Positions 36,103 to 46,811 of a DNA stretch of 64,000 nucleotides are shown here, in pieces. Origin of the DNA: Rhizophagus irregularis (lineage: Eukaryota > Glomeromycota > Glomeromycetes > Glomerales > Glomeraceae); contig NC_089452.1 of the NCBI RefSeq assembly GCF_026210795.1, forward strand, positions 372,001 through 436,000, given 5' to 3'. The position numbers and the translations under genes were made by a program. Every line of letters begins with the position of its first letter. The stretch's first letter is position 1. Under the pieces are notes generated by a model. It ran no database searches and was not told the origin of the DNA. It saw only the letters and a program-made list of their open reading frames with translations.

Positions 36103-39100
36103 GAAATAGCTGTACTTAAGCGCAGGAATGTCAAGGTTCTAAGAGTGAATGGAGAATATAATGAGATGTGTGATGCTGAAAAAGCCAAACTCAAGGCCAG
36201 AATCGAGAAGTTGGAATCTGAGTTTAGAGATAGAATCACGAAAGTGGAATAGAAGCAGACTCTAAATGATAATTCTTTTAACTTCAGTTCATCTAATTTC
36301 AATTTGGTTGCAGATCAAGCCAACTCCTATTATGAGAAACCATTAGTGAATAGGAAAATGGATACTTCATTATCTGAAGAATCGATTCCAGAGGTGATTG
36401 CAAAGCAATCGGTATTAACTATTAATATATTCATTATGGACCAATGTGATCAGATGTCTTTAGAAAATAAAGAAACAGATGCTTTCTTGGATGAAGTGCA
36501 TAAGAAAAAGATTAATGATGAGATTAGACAACGCAATAGGAAAAAAAAACTTTGCTTTAACGCTTCCAGCCAAACCTAAGAGCTAAAAGTCTCTTCCAAT
36601 AGAGTCTCAAAAGGACCAGAGGCCTCAAATTCTTGACTCGATTACTCAGCCATACAATAGCACATCATCAAAAGCATCAGCTAATTCAAATAGTGAGGAA
36701 GTACCTTCAAAAGAGAAAATAGGTAGTGAATAGAATTCAAAGTGCAAGAAGGGGAAGAGTGTTAATAAGCTTAAGCAAAAATTATTTGCTTCAGAGTTAT
36801 TTTCATAAGAGCCATTAATAGAACAAAATCATGTGACCAAAATTTCTGAGAGACTGAGACATTATGTCCCAGAAAAGTTACCTCGATAATTCTAGCATTC
36901 ATTTGATACCTTTTACAACATCTAGCTCAATTATGTGATAAAGCTTTTGATGCTGGAGATAAAGCAAATCAAGCTAATCAGGAAAAAATTTTATGCTGGT
37001 ACCTTTATATGAAAGATTTCATAATTCGGCTCAATGGAATTATATATAGAAAGTAGTGAAGGTAAATTTGGTAAAAACAAGACAAGAGGTTTACTGTATG
37101 ATTCCATTACAAAACAGCTTAATTTGCTTCGTAAACAGAGATCTTAAGAAATGGGGTTACAACTTTAAGATGTATCATAAGATAGTTTGCGCAAGAAAAC
37201 TCAGAGAGCTAAGAAAATCTATAAATTTATCGAACAAGTGGGATTAGATAAAATCAAGTATATTAAATCTTATAGTGCAACTTCTATTTCAAAGCTTACT
37301 AATGAACAAATTCAAGAGGTTATAGATTATGGAATATTTTCGGAAAAGTTACTTCTGGTAACAGATCATGTGACTGAAATTTCTGAGACATCATGTTCCA
37401 GAAAAAATTTGCCTAAGAATACTCCATCAAAAACTGAGGAGTTCCAGAATAACCAGATAAGTGCACTTATTCCTTCAACTCATAACTCTAATTCTTCAAA
37501 TAATTCCTCTGGGACCAGTCCAGTACAAATGATTTCACCAGCCACACCTCAAGCAAGTGTATCACCCATATCAATTCCTAGGACTAATCCAACTTATAAC
37601 CGATCCTATTTTTGTAACAAAACATTGGATCAATATCCTAATGTATAGAGAATTTAATAGTAAAACTTTCGATTATTATGGAATTACTAACGAGACTTTA
37701 TGTCCATTATGCAAATTAGATCATAATGATGAGGAAAGTATAGAAGGTAGATATGAAGCCAGATCCTATTTTGTTAAATGTGAACAGCATGAAATTGAGA
37801 TAGTTGCATAGTCTCATTGCCCTTTCTTATACCATAAATACATTGAAAGATGGCCTAACTATTTTCTTGGAATATGATAAGAAATATTAGTAAACTTTCT
37901 ATCAGGGAATTTTAATTTTTTTTTCGAATAAATATGAGAATAAAAGGGATTTAAATTAATTTGTAATCATGAAAAAAGGCAACATGACCAAGTTCAATAA
38001 AGTATTAACACCCAAGTATCTGGATTGGCATGCCAAATTAAGTGAGTTACCAAGCATTTTAACAGATAAGATTTAATCCAATTTATACAAAAAATATAAA
38101 AAAGAAACTGGGCATGAGTTAGAGTTTTGAACCGGTTATATTTTTGGAAACCGGATTTAAAACGGGTGCAACCGGTTCGACCCTTTTCAAATCAGTTTTT
38201 ACAAACCCGGTTGAAACTGATTTTTATACCTGGTTTTATATTTGTTTAATTATAATTAGCCGCATCTGAAGTCACGTTCCTAGTTTTCAATTATTAATAG
38301 TTAACATATGGAATTCTACTATGATCTACATTCCTGGATTAGAGTTTCCATTTTTGCATCCAGCTTACGCATGTACGGGGCACGTGACAAATTACAAATT
38401 TGCCATGAATTTGTCACGTGTATCGTACACTGTAATTTTGGCCAGAATTAAATGTGATCGGCATAAAATTGGCCGAGTTTATAATTCCAGCCAGAATTAC
38501 AAACCCTCCAGAATTTGTGTAGCATAATTTTCTATAACTGATAACAAAAATTTAAGGTATCCCGGTGGCTAAACTATTTACCCTGTGTCACGTGATTTAT
38601 AATTTCGTAATTCGGGCCGGCACTATAAAGTTTCGATATCACACCGGGTTGAGCACCCGGTTGCACTCGCTTTAAACGCAACCCAGTTTTTGCAGCATGA
38701 ATCCGAATTGAACCGAATCATAAAAAAAACGGGTGGAACCGGTTTAAAAACCGGATGGTGCATCCAGTTCCAAACTCTAGCATAAGTCATGGCAATTATC
38801 AGAAGATCGCCTTCTCATAAATTCAAAGCCAGAAAATAAAGTATCCTATTTATCTTTTTCCTTTTCCGGTAAGCAATGGGCCTATCACTTTCAAAGCCAG
38901 ACCCAATCCAGAATTAATTATCAAATCCGTCTTACAGTACTTCCCATACTTGAAATTCTGAAATAGTTTTAGAGAGATTGATAATTATAATTTTGCATCA
39001 TCTCAGCTGTGGAGCTCACTATGCCCTATTTGTAATGGAAAACATAAAAATTATGGATTACATGGTGAATGGTATGGAACAGAATATTCTCACTTCAAGC

Positions 39101-39210
39101 AGTAAATTCAAGTTCGCGATCATAGTATAGAAATTTCATCATGTAGTCTTGCACTTGTATTTATTTCACATTTATCACCTGATATTAAAAGTCATGACCT
39201 CAAAGTATGA
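36103..39210 (+). pseudogene. Decayed copy of a repeated multi-domain gene family
   Basis: Ordered protein-like pieces occur in changing frames with many stops: AKLKARIEKLESEFRD with a Lys/Glu coiled coil (36180-36250); KETDAFLDEVHKKKINDEIR (36470-36535); QLCDKAFDAGDKANQANQEK (about 36920-36990); AKKIYKFIEQVGLDKIKYIK with TNEQIQEVIDYG (37205-37340); a Ser/Asn/Pro-rich linker; and a Cys pair in ETLCPLCKLDHNDEES (37700-37745). A weak LCPICNGKHKNYG piece occurs near 39020-39055. This order matches a family I remember as highly repeated in Rhizophagus, with unknown function. The copy is dead: dozens of stops and a 660-bp element inserted at 38120. Confidence 0.6.
38120..38779. mobile_element. 8-bp-TSD element with TAGAGTTT ends
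   Basis: The ends TAGAGTTTTGAACCGG and CCAGTTCCAAACTCTA are inverted copies. Flanks GCATGAGT (38112-38119) and GCATAAGT (38780-38787) agree in 7 of 8 positions. Subterminal ACCGG/CCGGT repeats are frequent. TAGAG-type ends with 8-bp duplication are typical of hAT elements. The internal open frame at 38321-38527 shows no transposase features. Confidence 0.82.
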
Positions 39211-39945
39211 CACTTTTTTTATATGTAGTATTGTAAAGTATGACTTATGTTGTACGATCAGCATGTACAACTATAAATGATAACCCACTTCTAAAAAAAT
39301 CTCTTTCTTGAACCATATTTTTGCATCATCATGCCACCTAAAAAAGCACCAATTTACTGTTTAGTCCACGGGAATCCAGAAAGTTCTGTATTCAGGATTA
39401 AATATGATAAGAATATGACCATTGACGAGTTAAGAAAAGTCATATGGAAGGAAAAAATTGAGGTTCCCGAACATGTAAAAGCAAAGGATCTCATTTTATA
39501 TCAAGTTGATATTAATCTTAATACGCAAAACCTCAAACGAACTGCTCTTGGCAATCAAGATGCCAACATTGTGAATGATTTGGGTGGTCAAGTGTTGAGT
39601 CCTATGGATACAATTAAAGAAATATTTCCCGTACTTGCCAACAAACATATTTACATTATTGTTTGTGTACCTGATGTTGCTAGTAATAATCTTATGGACA
39701 ATTATTTTTTTGCGTCAAGTTTAAGAATAAAACTGCAATAAATTGAATAGTAACGTTCTTTTGTCTTTTTAACCATTTACTTTTCAGTTAGGAGAAACGA
39801 TGATGTAATTATTGCTAGACTTGATAAGCTTGATCAGAATGTTGATAGGATTGATAAGAATATTGAAGATATAAAGAGAGAAAAATCTTCAGTACACATA
39901 TCAGGCGTAACTGAAAGATATTGAACGAAAATTCAAGAATTTACT

Positions 39946-40588
39946 AGGACTCCGGACATCACATATATAACTCACATTTGAGTTTTAGCAAATTCAATCA
40001 AAATTAGGTTAAACTCATAATTTTAGATAAAGCAAATTGATTGAAAATTAATTAAAAGTCATAATTATGAGTTTTAGCAAATTGTGTTGATTTTACAAAG
40101 TCATATTTTATATTTGAGCAAATTGGTACTTTTTTTTTGAATTTAACTTATCCTTTTTTTTAACTTTTATTGATAATATTTTAAAAATATTAATTTCGGA
40201 GTCAGGTTATATTTTGGCCAAAATTAAGTATAATTCCGGCCAAAATTAAGCATAATGCAGGCCCAAAACCGTCCGATTAGTTTCGCAACATTTTTTTTAT
40301 TTTCAGTTTTTTGCGATTATCTCAGCATCCAGTAATCTGATTTATGCGGATTTTTTTTTAATTTGTAGAGCTCGATAAGGGCTACAAAACAAACAAAAAA
40401 CGTGATTTTTTTGAAATTTAGGCCAATTTGCTAAAAAGTTATACTCATATTTTAAGTTTTAGCAAATTAGTATAGATTTAAAATGTGATAATTTGATTTT
40501 TAGCAAATTAGGTCTATTTTAGCAGGAGCAAAAAGTGCTAAATTCATGCAGATCAGTTATAAGTTATATATGTGATGTCTGGGGTCCT
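39946..40588 (+). mobile_element. AGGACYCCGGA-family element, copy B
   Basis: A 643-bp element with ends AGGACTCCGGACATCACATA and TATGTGATGTCTGGGGTCCT, flanked by exact 8-bp duplications AATTTACT (39938-39945 and 40589-40596). It interrupts the Crinkler gene. The interior is non-coding, with repeated AATTTGCTAAAA and GGCCAAAATTAAG motifs. It is the uninterrupted sister of the copy at 34553-36102. Confidence 0.9.
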
Positions 40589-41190
40589 AATTTACTGGTA
40601 TTGATTACCAAGTGACAACACGTGAAATAGAATTTCCAACCCTCAATTTTGATTTGGAAAATGAGAGGATTGATGCTTTCGGATGGATAGATGCCATAGA
40701 AAAATCACAAAATGATAGGTACAAACTTTATCTCAAGAATATACTTAAACTTGACACATTTTGAACACTTGAACTTTATGATCCAACTGGTGATGATAAT
40801 TTTCTTAGTACAAATACTGATATCTTACAAATAAGACTTTCTGGAACAACAGACTTAGTTATAGTGGACAGGCATTCTATCGCTTCTCAAGCCCAAGAGA
40901 ACATATCCGATTCCTCTTTGAGTTAAAGAAGGTTGTCAAGAAGATGCATATATTTAAAACCATAGCACAGCTAATTTCTGCTAATTTAAAAATAAAGTAT
41001 TCAGTTCTGGCTGTATTAACCGATCTGATAGATGATTGGCATTTTTTTTGGCTTAGAGGAAAAATTATAATGAGGCTTAAACTTACTAGAACTGAATCTG
41101 TAGTGTTGATACGAAATAATCTTATATCAGCGAACAAAGAATTGATAGAATTAGCGAATCAAGCATTTGAACCAACTGAATATCCAGCGG

Positions 41191-41892
41191 TAGGGTTGGA
41201 TCGGTCCGGTCCAGTCCAGTCTGGTCCCAAAAAGACCGGTCTTTCAACCTGGACTGGACCGGACTGGGACTGGACCGATTTAAATTTAAAGAAATGATTT
41301 TTAAACCTCTAAATTATGCTAAAACATTAAAGAACGTTGCGAAACGTTTTTTAATATGTAATTTAACAAATAAAAAATGTTTCGCAACGTTTTTTAATGT
41401 TTTTAATAGAAAACGTTGCAAAACGTTTTTTATTAATAAGTTCATAAAAAAAAACGTTTTTCGCAAACGTTTTTAATTATTTTAACAAACAACGTTACAA
41501 AAACGTTTTTATTAAGTAATTTACGTTTTGCAACGTTTTTTATTAAGCAATTTAATAAAAAAAAACGTTTTCATACATTTTTTTAATTATTTTATTAATA
41601 GGAAACGTTGCAAAAACATTTTTTATTAATAATTTCACGAAAAAAAAGTTTTGCACATTTTTTTTAATAAAAAACATTGCGAAAACGTTAAAAACTGAAC
41701 TGACAATCGATTTTGGCAAAAACCGTGCCCTAGAAATAGATGAGCACAAAAATTGGCTCATTTTTATTGGATATTAATAATATGGGATCGGTCCCCGGTC
41801 TGGACCAGTCCTCAGATCTCGGACCGAAGACTGTGAAGACTGGTCCCAAGACCGACGCAGAACCGGTCTTTGCTAGGACCGATCCAACCCTA
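41191..41892. mobile_element. hAT-like MITE with TAGGGTTGGATCGGTCC ends
   Basis: A 702-bp element with TIRs TAGGGTTGGATCGGTCC/GGACCGATCCAACCCTA and exact 8-bp duplications TCCAGCGG (41183-41190 and 41893-41900). GC-rich subterminal GGTCC/GGACC repeats flank an interior packed with AACGTTTT/AAAACGTT blocks. Short TAGGG-type ends plus 8-bp duplication are the hAT signature. It splits the 3' part of the Crinkler gene. No transposase. Confidence 0.92.
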
Positions 41893-42094
41893 TCCAGCGG
41901 TAATACAAGAAAGCTCTCAAATAGATATAGAATCAAGTTATTCTAAAGAAGAACTACCACCCAAAAGACAGAAACTTAGACATGTTATTGCAACTTCTAA
42001 CGTAAGTTCTGATATAGATCTGATGGAAGGTTTTTTTGATACTATGAGTGAAGAAGAAATATTCAGATATAAAGCAAAACAAATTTTAACTTGA

Positions 42095-43230
42095 TTTTTT
42101 AGCCAGCCAATTTTTAATGGATTGAATGATCAAAAAAAAATACCTCTGCAATCTGATAATGAAAAGAATATATTAGATTAGTTATAGTAGTAATTACAAT
42201 TATTATGTGCTGATTATAAAATAATACGTAATATTTGTATCCTAATCCTCCGATCCTAACAAAAATCAAGACATTAAATTATTAATACCCGTATCAATTT
42301 TTATATTTTTCTTTTATTTCGTTAAAAATGTACAATATAATCACTATTAATAAAGTATTTATCGTTTCTCATACTGGTGTTGTATTATGATCAAATTTTG
42401 TATACATTTATTTTATAAACATCCCATGACAAAAGTATAGCGATCATTGAAATTGATCACCTAAAATGCGCAAAAGATATTTGGTAAAATCAATACCGAA
42501 AGAATACATTTATTTTTGCATGTCATTTCTCCAGCTACACTATTATCATATCAGTAAAACAATATTTAGGTATAGATATTTTCAGCAATCAATATTTCGC
42601 ATATGGGGTTTGGGGATGTGTATGCTAATTCTTTGTCATTTTTATTGATTTGCAAGGGATTAATGAATGACGAAATGTAGTGCATAATTGCTAGTGTTAT
42701 CATTTGAAGCGTCAGAAATGTCAAATTGAACAGTCATGACAAAAAGGCCAAGTAATAAAATGATAAGTGTTTTGATAATATTGTAATAAAATATAAGAGT
42801 ATCACTAATAATTCTCAGTAAAAAATCACTAATGATGGTAAACAATGTAAATAACAAACACAAGGTAAAACAATTAAAACACATGAAAAGTTTACTACAA
42901 AGAAAAAAACTAACAAACAAATCATACAAAAATACAATACTTCAGATAACACAATCTAAACTCACTGTTAGATTTACCCAGGTATTAATAATCTTTATTC
43001 AAAAGAAAATATTGCTCTATATATGTTTATATTTTCATACATGACAGTTTGAACTTATTAATATTATTCTATTATACTAATATGAATCATCAATTAATTG
43101 TCCTTTTTCCATTGCAATTATTTGCAAAAACCTTTCCATTACCATTTTATATAAGTTCTATGTGTCTATATGATTCATCAACTATGTAAAGTTCAAGAAA
43201 CTTCTCTAGTTAAACTAATAAAGCAATTTT
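42095..43230. other. AT-rich spacer
   Basis: Downstream flank of the broken Crinkler gene. Short open frames exist on both strands near 42660-43040 but lack recognisable protein character. Confidence 0.45.
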
Positions 43231-43596
43231 CCACTGATCGAATGATAAGGTATCGGGTTATAAGCTATCATGATGTATCGGTCAAATATCAGAAATCCGA
43301 TATGACATGATAGGTATATTAGTATCCGATATTATTTATAAAACTATATCAGAAAATTTTAATATGCCTATCAGTAATCTGATAGGTCATTGATATTTTT
43401 AAAAAACAATTGATTCATATCAGGAGAAGATCGACTCAAATTGAATGATTATCTGATCTTTTTTTTCCAAAAACGAATTACAAAAAAAATAAACTCTTTC
43501 ATGTAACATTTTATTTTTTTTTTTCAACAAAAAGTATCATTTATATTTTAAGAAACAATGACTGAACGGTCAGTCTTTCAGTAGACTTAATTATAG

Positions 43597-44317
43597 GAAT
43601 GCAAGTAGTGCGGAAGGTTAGTATATTTTTTGTTTTTTTTTTCTTTTTCTTTTTTCTTTATTTTTTTCACCTTATTCTTATTTCTTTAGGGACGAGTCTC
43701 TTCTCTTGGAATGGCGATTTTGGTGACTACTGAGAATGCAAAAGACGTGGAAGGTTAATATATTTCTTTTTTTTTCATTTTCTTTTTTTAATTTTATTGT
43801 TTTTTTCTTTACTTACCTAATTCTTATTTCTTTAGGAACGGGTCTCTTCTCTTGGAATGGCAATTTCGGTGATTTCTAAGAATGTGAAAGACACGGAAAG
43901 TTAGTATATTTTTTTCATTTTCTTTTTAATTTTATTGTTTTTTTCTTTACTTATCTAATTCTTATTTCTTTAGAAACGGGTCTCTTCTCTTGGAACGGCA
44001 ATTTCGGTGATTTCTAAGAATGTGAAAGACGCGGAAAGTTAGTATATTTTTTTTTCATTTTCTTTTTAATTTTATTATTTTTTTCTTTACTTACCTAATT
44101 CTTATTTCTTTAGGAACGGTCTCTTCTCTTGGAACGGCAATTTCGGTGATTTTTAAGAATGTGAAAGACGTGGAAAGTTAGTATATTTTTTTTTCATTTT
44201 CTTTTTTAATTTTATTGTTTTTTCTTTACTTACCTAATTCTTATTTCTTTAGGAATGGGTCTCTTCTTTCGGGATAGTGATTGGGAATAGAGGCAAATGT
44301 GAAGTGGATGTGTGCGG
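43597..44317 (+). repeat. Tandem array of exon-like 64-nt cores with intron-like spacers
   Basis: Five units of about 138-146 bp plus a short first unit. Each core lies between a pyrimidine-rich TTATTTCTTTAG acceptor and a GTTAGTAT or GTTAATAT donor. Cores: 43597-43616, 43690-43753 (64 nt), 43836-43899 (64), 43974-44037 (64), 44114-44176 (63) and 44253-44317 (65). The core reads GTCTCTTCTCTTGGAA... In one frame three cores are open (VSSLGMA). The 64-nt core length is not a multiple of three, so serial splicing shifts frame from unit to unit; a coding role is not shown. Confidence 0.75.
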
Positions 44318-44363
44318 GTCAGTATATTTATTGTAATTAAGAGACGTTCTCTTCTTTTTGTAG

Positions 44364-45600
44364 AACATTATTAATCAAGCAATTTAGACTCGGATTGACT
44401 CGACTCATCGACTCGTTTGGAGCACTACTGCTTCAGTTCTGATTTTTGGGTTTGGATATATAGGTGAGTTTTAAAGAGAACTTTTAAAATTTTTTTTTAA
44501 AAAATTTATTTAACTTTTTTTTCTTTTATTTTGTAGGTTTCAGCTTCAGTTTTTGGGTATTGGATAGGTGAGCAAAGCTTTGAAGCTTTAAAAACCTTAT
44601 TTTTTTTAAAGTTTATTTAATTTTTTTCTTTTACTTTATAGGTATCAGATTCACTCTGGACAGGTAAATTTTGAAGAAGTTTGCGAAACTTCTTAATTTT
44701 TTTTAAAATCTAACTTTATTTTTTCTTTTATTTTATAGATGTCGGCTTTGACTCTTGCATGGCACGTTGGATAGGTAGGTTTCAAAGTTTCATTACGAAA
44801 CTTCTTTATTTTTTTTAAAAAATTTAATTAATTTTTTTTTTCTTTTATTTGTAGATGTCGGCTTCGATTCTTGTATGTTGGATAGGTGGGTTTTGAAGTT
44901 TTGTTTCAAAATTAATTTCTTTTTAAATTTATTTAACATTTTTCTTTTATTTTAATATAGATATCGGTTTTAGATTATTAGATGTTGGATGGGTGAGTTT
45001 TGAAGTTTCGTTTTGAAACTTTTTTTCAAAATTTTTTTAAATTTAATTAACACTTTTTTCTTTTATTTGTAGATGTCAGCTTTGATTCTCTAACTTTGGG
45101 TAGGTGAGTTTTGAAGTTTCATTTCGAAACTTTATTTTTTTTAAATCTTTATTTTTTAAAAAATTTATTAATTTTTTTTTCTTTTAATTGTAGATATCGA
45201 CTTTGATTCCAGGGTATCAGATATGTAAGTTTCGAAGTTTTACGAAACTTTAATTTTTTTAAAAATTAATTTAACATTTTTTTTTTTATTTGTAGATATC
45301 AGTTTCGATTCTTTGGCTTTGGATAGGTGGGTTTCAAAGTTTCATTTCGAAACTTTAATTTTTGAAAAATTTAATTGATTTTTTTTTCTGTTATTTGTAG
45401 ATATCGGCTTCGTTGGATAGGATGAATTTTGAAACTTTAAAAAACATTAATTCTAGGCGTGATAAACATGAAATTTTGGTGAGTTTTTAATAGATCTATT
45501 ATTTAATGAAAATTTACTTACATTTCTTTTTTTTTCTTTCATTTTTTTAGGTAACTAGTTTTTCAGACCTTTGGATGTGTAAATTTCTTTTGTAGATACA
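44364..45600 (+). repeat. Tandem array of 31-nt mini-exon-like cores
   Basis: Directly after the first array, about ten units with a 102-121 bp period repeat a TTTTATTTGTAG acceptor, a short core and a GTGAGT/GTGGGT/GTAAGT donor followed by TTTGAAGTTTC. Cores: 44364-44463, 44537-44567 (31 nt), 44642-44663, 44739-44774, 44855-44885 (31), 44961-44992, 45073-45103 (31), 45194-45224 (31) and 45296-45326 (31). A last one from 45401 has lost its donor and runs to 45478. A further acceptor lies at 45550. Typical core: ATGTCGGCTTCGATTCTTGT. Spacers carry AAAGTTTC/GAAACTTT inverted pairs. Confidence 0.78.
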
Positions 45601-45662
45601 ATAGATAGATATTAGATAGGATATTAGATAGGATATTAGATAGAATATTAGATAGAATATTG
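45601..45662. repeat. GATATTAGATAGG microsatellite
   Basis: A 13-14 bp unit GATATTAGATAGG/GAATATTAGATA is repeated about four to five times. Confidence 0.8.
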
Positions 45663-45863
45663 CAATAATTATAATAAATACAATTTATACAAATTTCAGA
45701 ATAAAATCATAGACCTATCAGTATATAATACGTATAATGATCATACAAGTATCATACAGGTATTATTGAGGTATATAGATACTGATATGAGTATGATATC
45801 TATATGATATTTATAAATTGATATGTAACTTATATGTAATTTATATGTAACTATCTCTTTCAT

Positions 45864-46680
45864 TAAGGGTCCAGTATATTACGTCATCCCCTATATGGCA
45901 AAAAATTGGAGATCATCTTTTTCTTACTTTCGTTACAAGAAAAAATTTTTTAATATTTTTCAAACTCCTGCTTAAAATATCTGTTAGAGAGCCAAAGTTT
46001 CTGGTTTTTCAAATAAACTTTAAAAAAGTATAGTATAAATATAGTTTACAACGAAAAACTACCATATGAAGTTAACAGTAGTTGCGAATTCTCTAAGGTA
46101 AGTTGCGAATTCTCTAATTAGACTAACTTTAAATTAACTTAAAACTTGCGAAACTTTGAGACTTAATAATATAGTAATTAGTTAAATAATTTATATCAAA
46201 AAATTAGCAAGCATCATATTCAAATAAAAATTTTTACTAATACCATTTTATTTTTTATTATCTTAAGCGTATTTGTTCCTTTAAACTAAATACAAAATAT
46301 TTCATGTGTTGTGAAGTAATAATTAGATTATTATAATTTTATAATGAAATGGAAAGGCAAATAAATTAATTTAATAACCTTGAATTATATATTTGGCGTT
46401 TGTGGAGTTATTATTTTTAATGTACAATATCAATCAAGCAAATGGTATTTTCATTAAGTTTTGTCCATAAAAATATATAGAAATATTAATAAATGGTTAA
46501 AATGTAGATAGGATGCATTATATTTATTATTTGAACGTATATTTAATAAAATTCATATAGTAGGTTGGGAAATATTTTATTTTTTCAAGAGTTTTCTCGT
46601 CAATTTCGTGGTCACGTGATCATATAAAATGATCATCATATGGTCATATACAAATGATGATGTAATATACTGGACCCTTA
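45864..46680. mobile_element. TIR element flanked by TTAA
   Basis: The left end TTAAGGGTCCAGTATATTAC and the inverted right end GTAATATACTGGACCCTTAA match over about 25 bp with one difference. Both sides read TTAA around GGGTCC...GGACCC, compatible with a piggyBac-type TTAA target or a TA target of Tc1/mariner type. The interior (about 770 bp) is AT-rich and non-coding. It is inserted in the right arm of the larger 43231-46811 element. Confidence 0.75.
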
Positions 46681-46811
46681 ATCAGTGCCATATCGGAATT
46701 ACTAATCCGGAGATATCAGAATATGATATGTGAATTATCAAGTTATTTATGTGGATTATCAAGTTATTATCAAGTGACTGATATATTACCGATATTCCAT
46801 CATTCGACTGG

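Larger units (their letters stand above)
39331..42094 (+). pseudogene. Crinkler (CRN) family protein, broken
   Basis: The ATG at 39331 opens a CRN-type N-terminal region (IYCLVHGNPESSVFRIKYDK, then IYQ/VDI-type sheet and IYIIVCVPDV). CRN proteins are modular effector-like proteins first known from oomycetes and expanded in Glomeromycotina. An intron probably follows (donor at 39683 or 39719, both in the same phase, acceptor at 39787). The C-terminal part has GTTDLVIVD (40843-40869) and FELKK (about 40915), the D...ExK pattern of a PD-(D/E)xK nuclease-like domain. The reading frame is broken by TGA at 39922 and 40762, a frame change between about 40880 and 40910, and two transposon insertions (39946-40588 and 41191-41892). 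The last exon-like piece ends at TGA 42092-42094. Not expected to make a full product. Confidence 0.8.
43231..46811. mobile_element. Candidate element with long degenerate inverted ends
   Basis: The left end (CCACTGATCGAATGATAAGG at 43231) and the inverted right end (CATTCGACTGG ending at 46811) share CGAATGAT and TATCGG. Further in, each side carries an inverted counterpart: AAATCCGATATGACATGATA near 43290 against ATCAGTGCCATATCGGAATT at 46681, and CTGATAGGTCATTGAT near 43380 against ATAGACCTATCAG near 45709. The right arm is interrupted by the TIR element at 45864-46680. The interior holds two tandem arrays of splice-flanked units. No target duplication was identified, so the outer limits are approximate and the element status is inference. 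Confidence 0.4.

Noticed and set aside
36078-36302. Minus-strand Ser/Leu-rich frame
   Set aside because: It is antisense to the Lys/Glu coiled-coil remnant and has no independent support.
40877-41297. Two opposite frames across 40.9-41.3 kb as separate genes
   Set aside because: The plus frame is the Crinkler C-terminal part running into the hAT-like element; the minus frame is its shadow.
41294-41761. Lys/Asn- and Phe-rich frames on both strands
   Set aside because: They are inside the hAT-like MITE and translate the AACGTTTT repeats.
42660-43044. Pair of opposite short frames
   Set aside because: No splice context, no domain, AT-rich; one is the reverse reading of the other.
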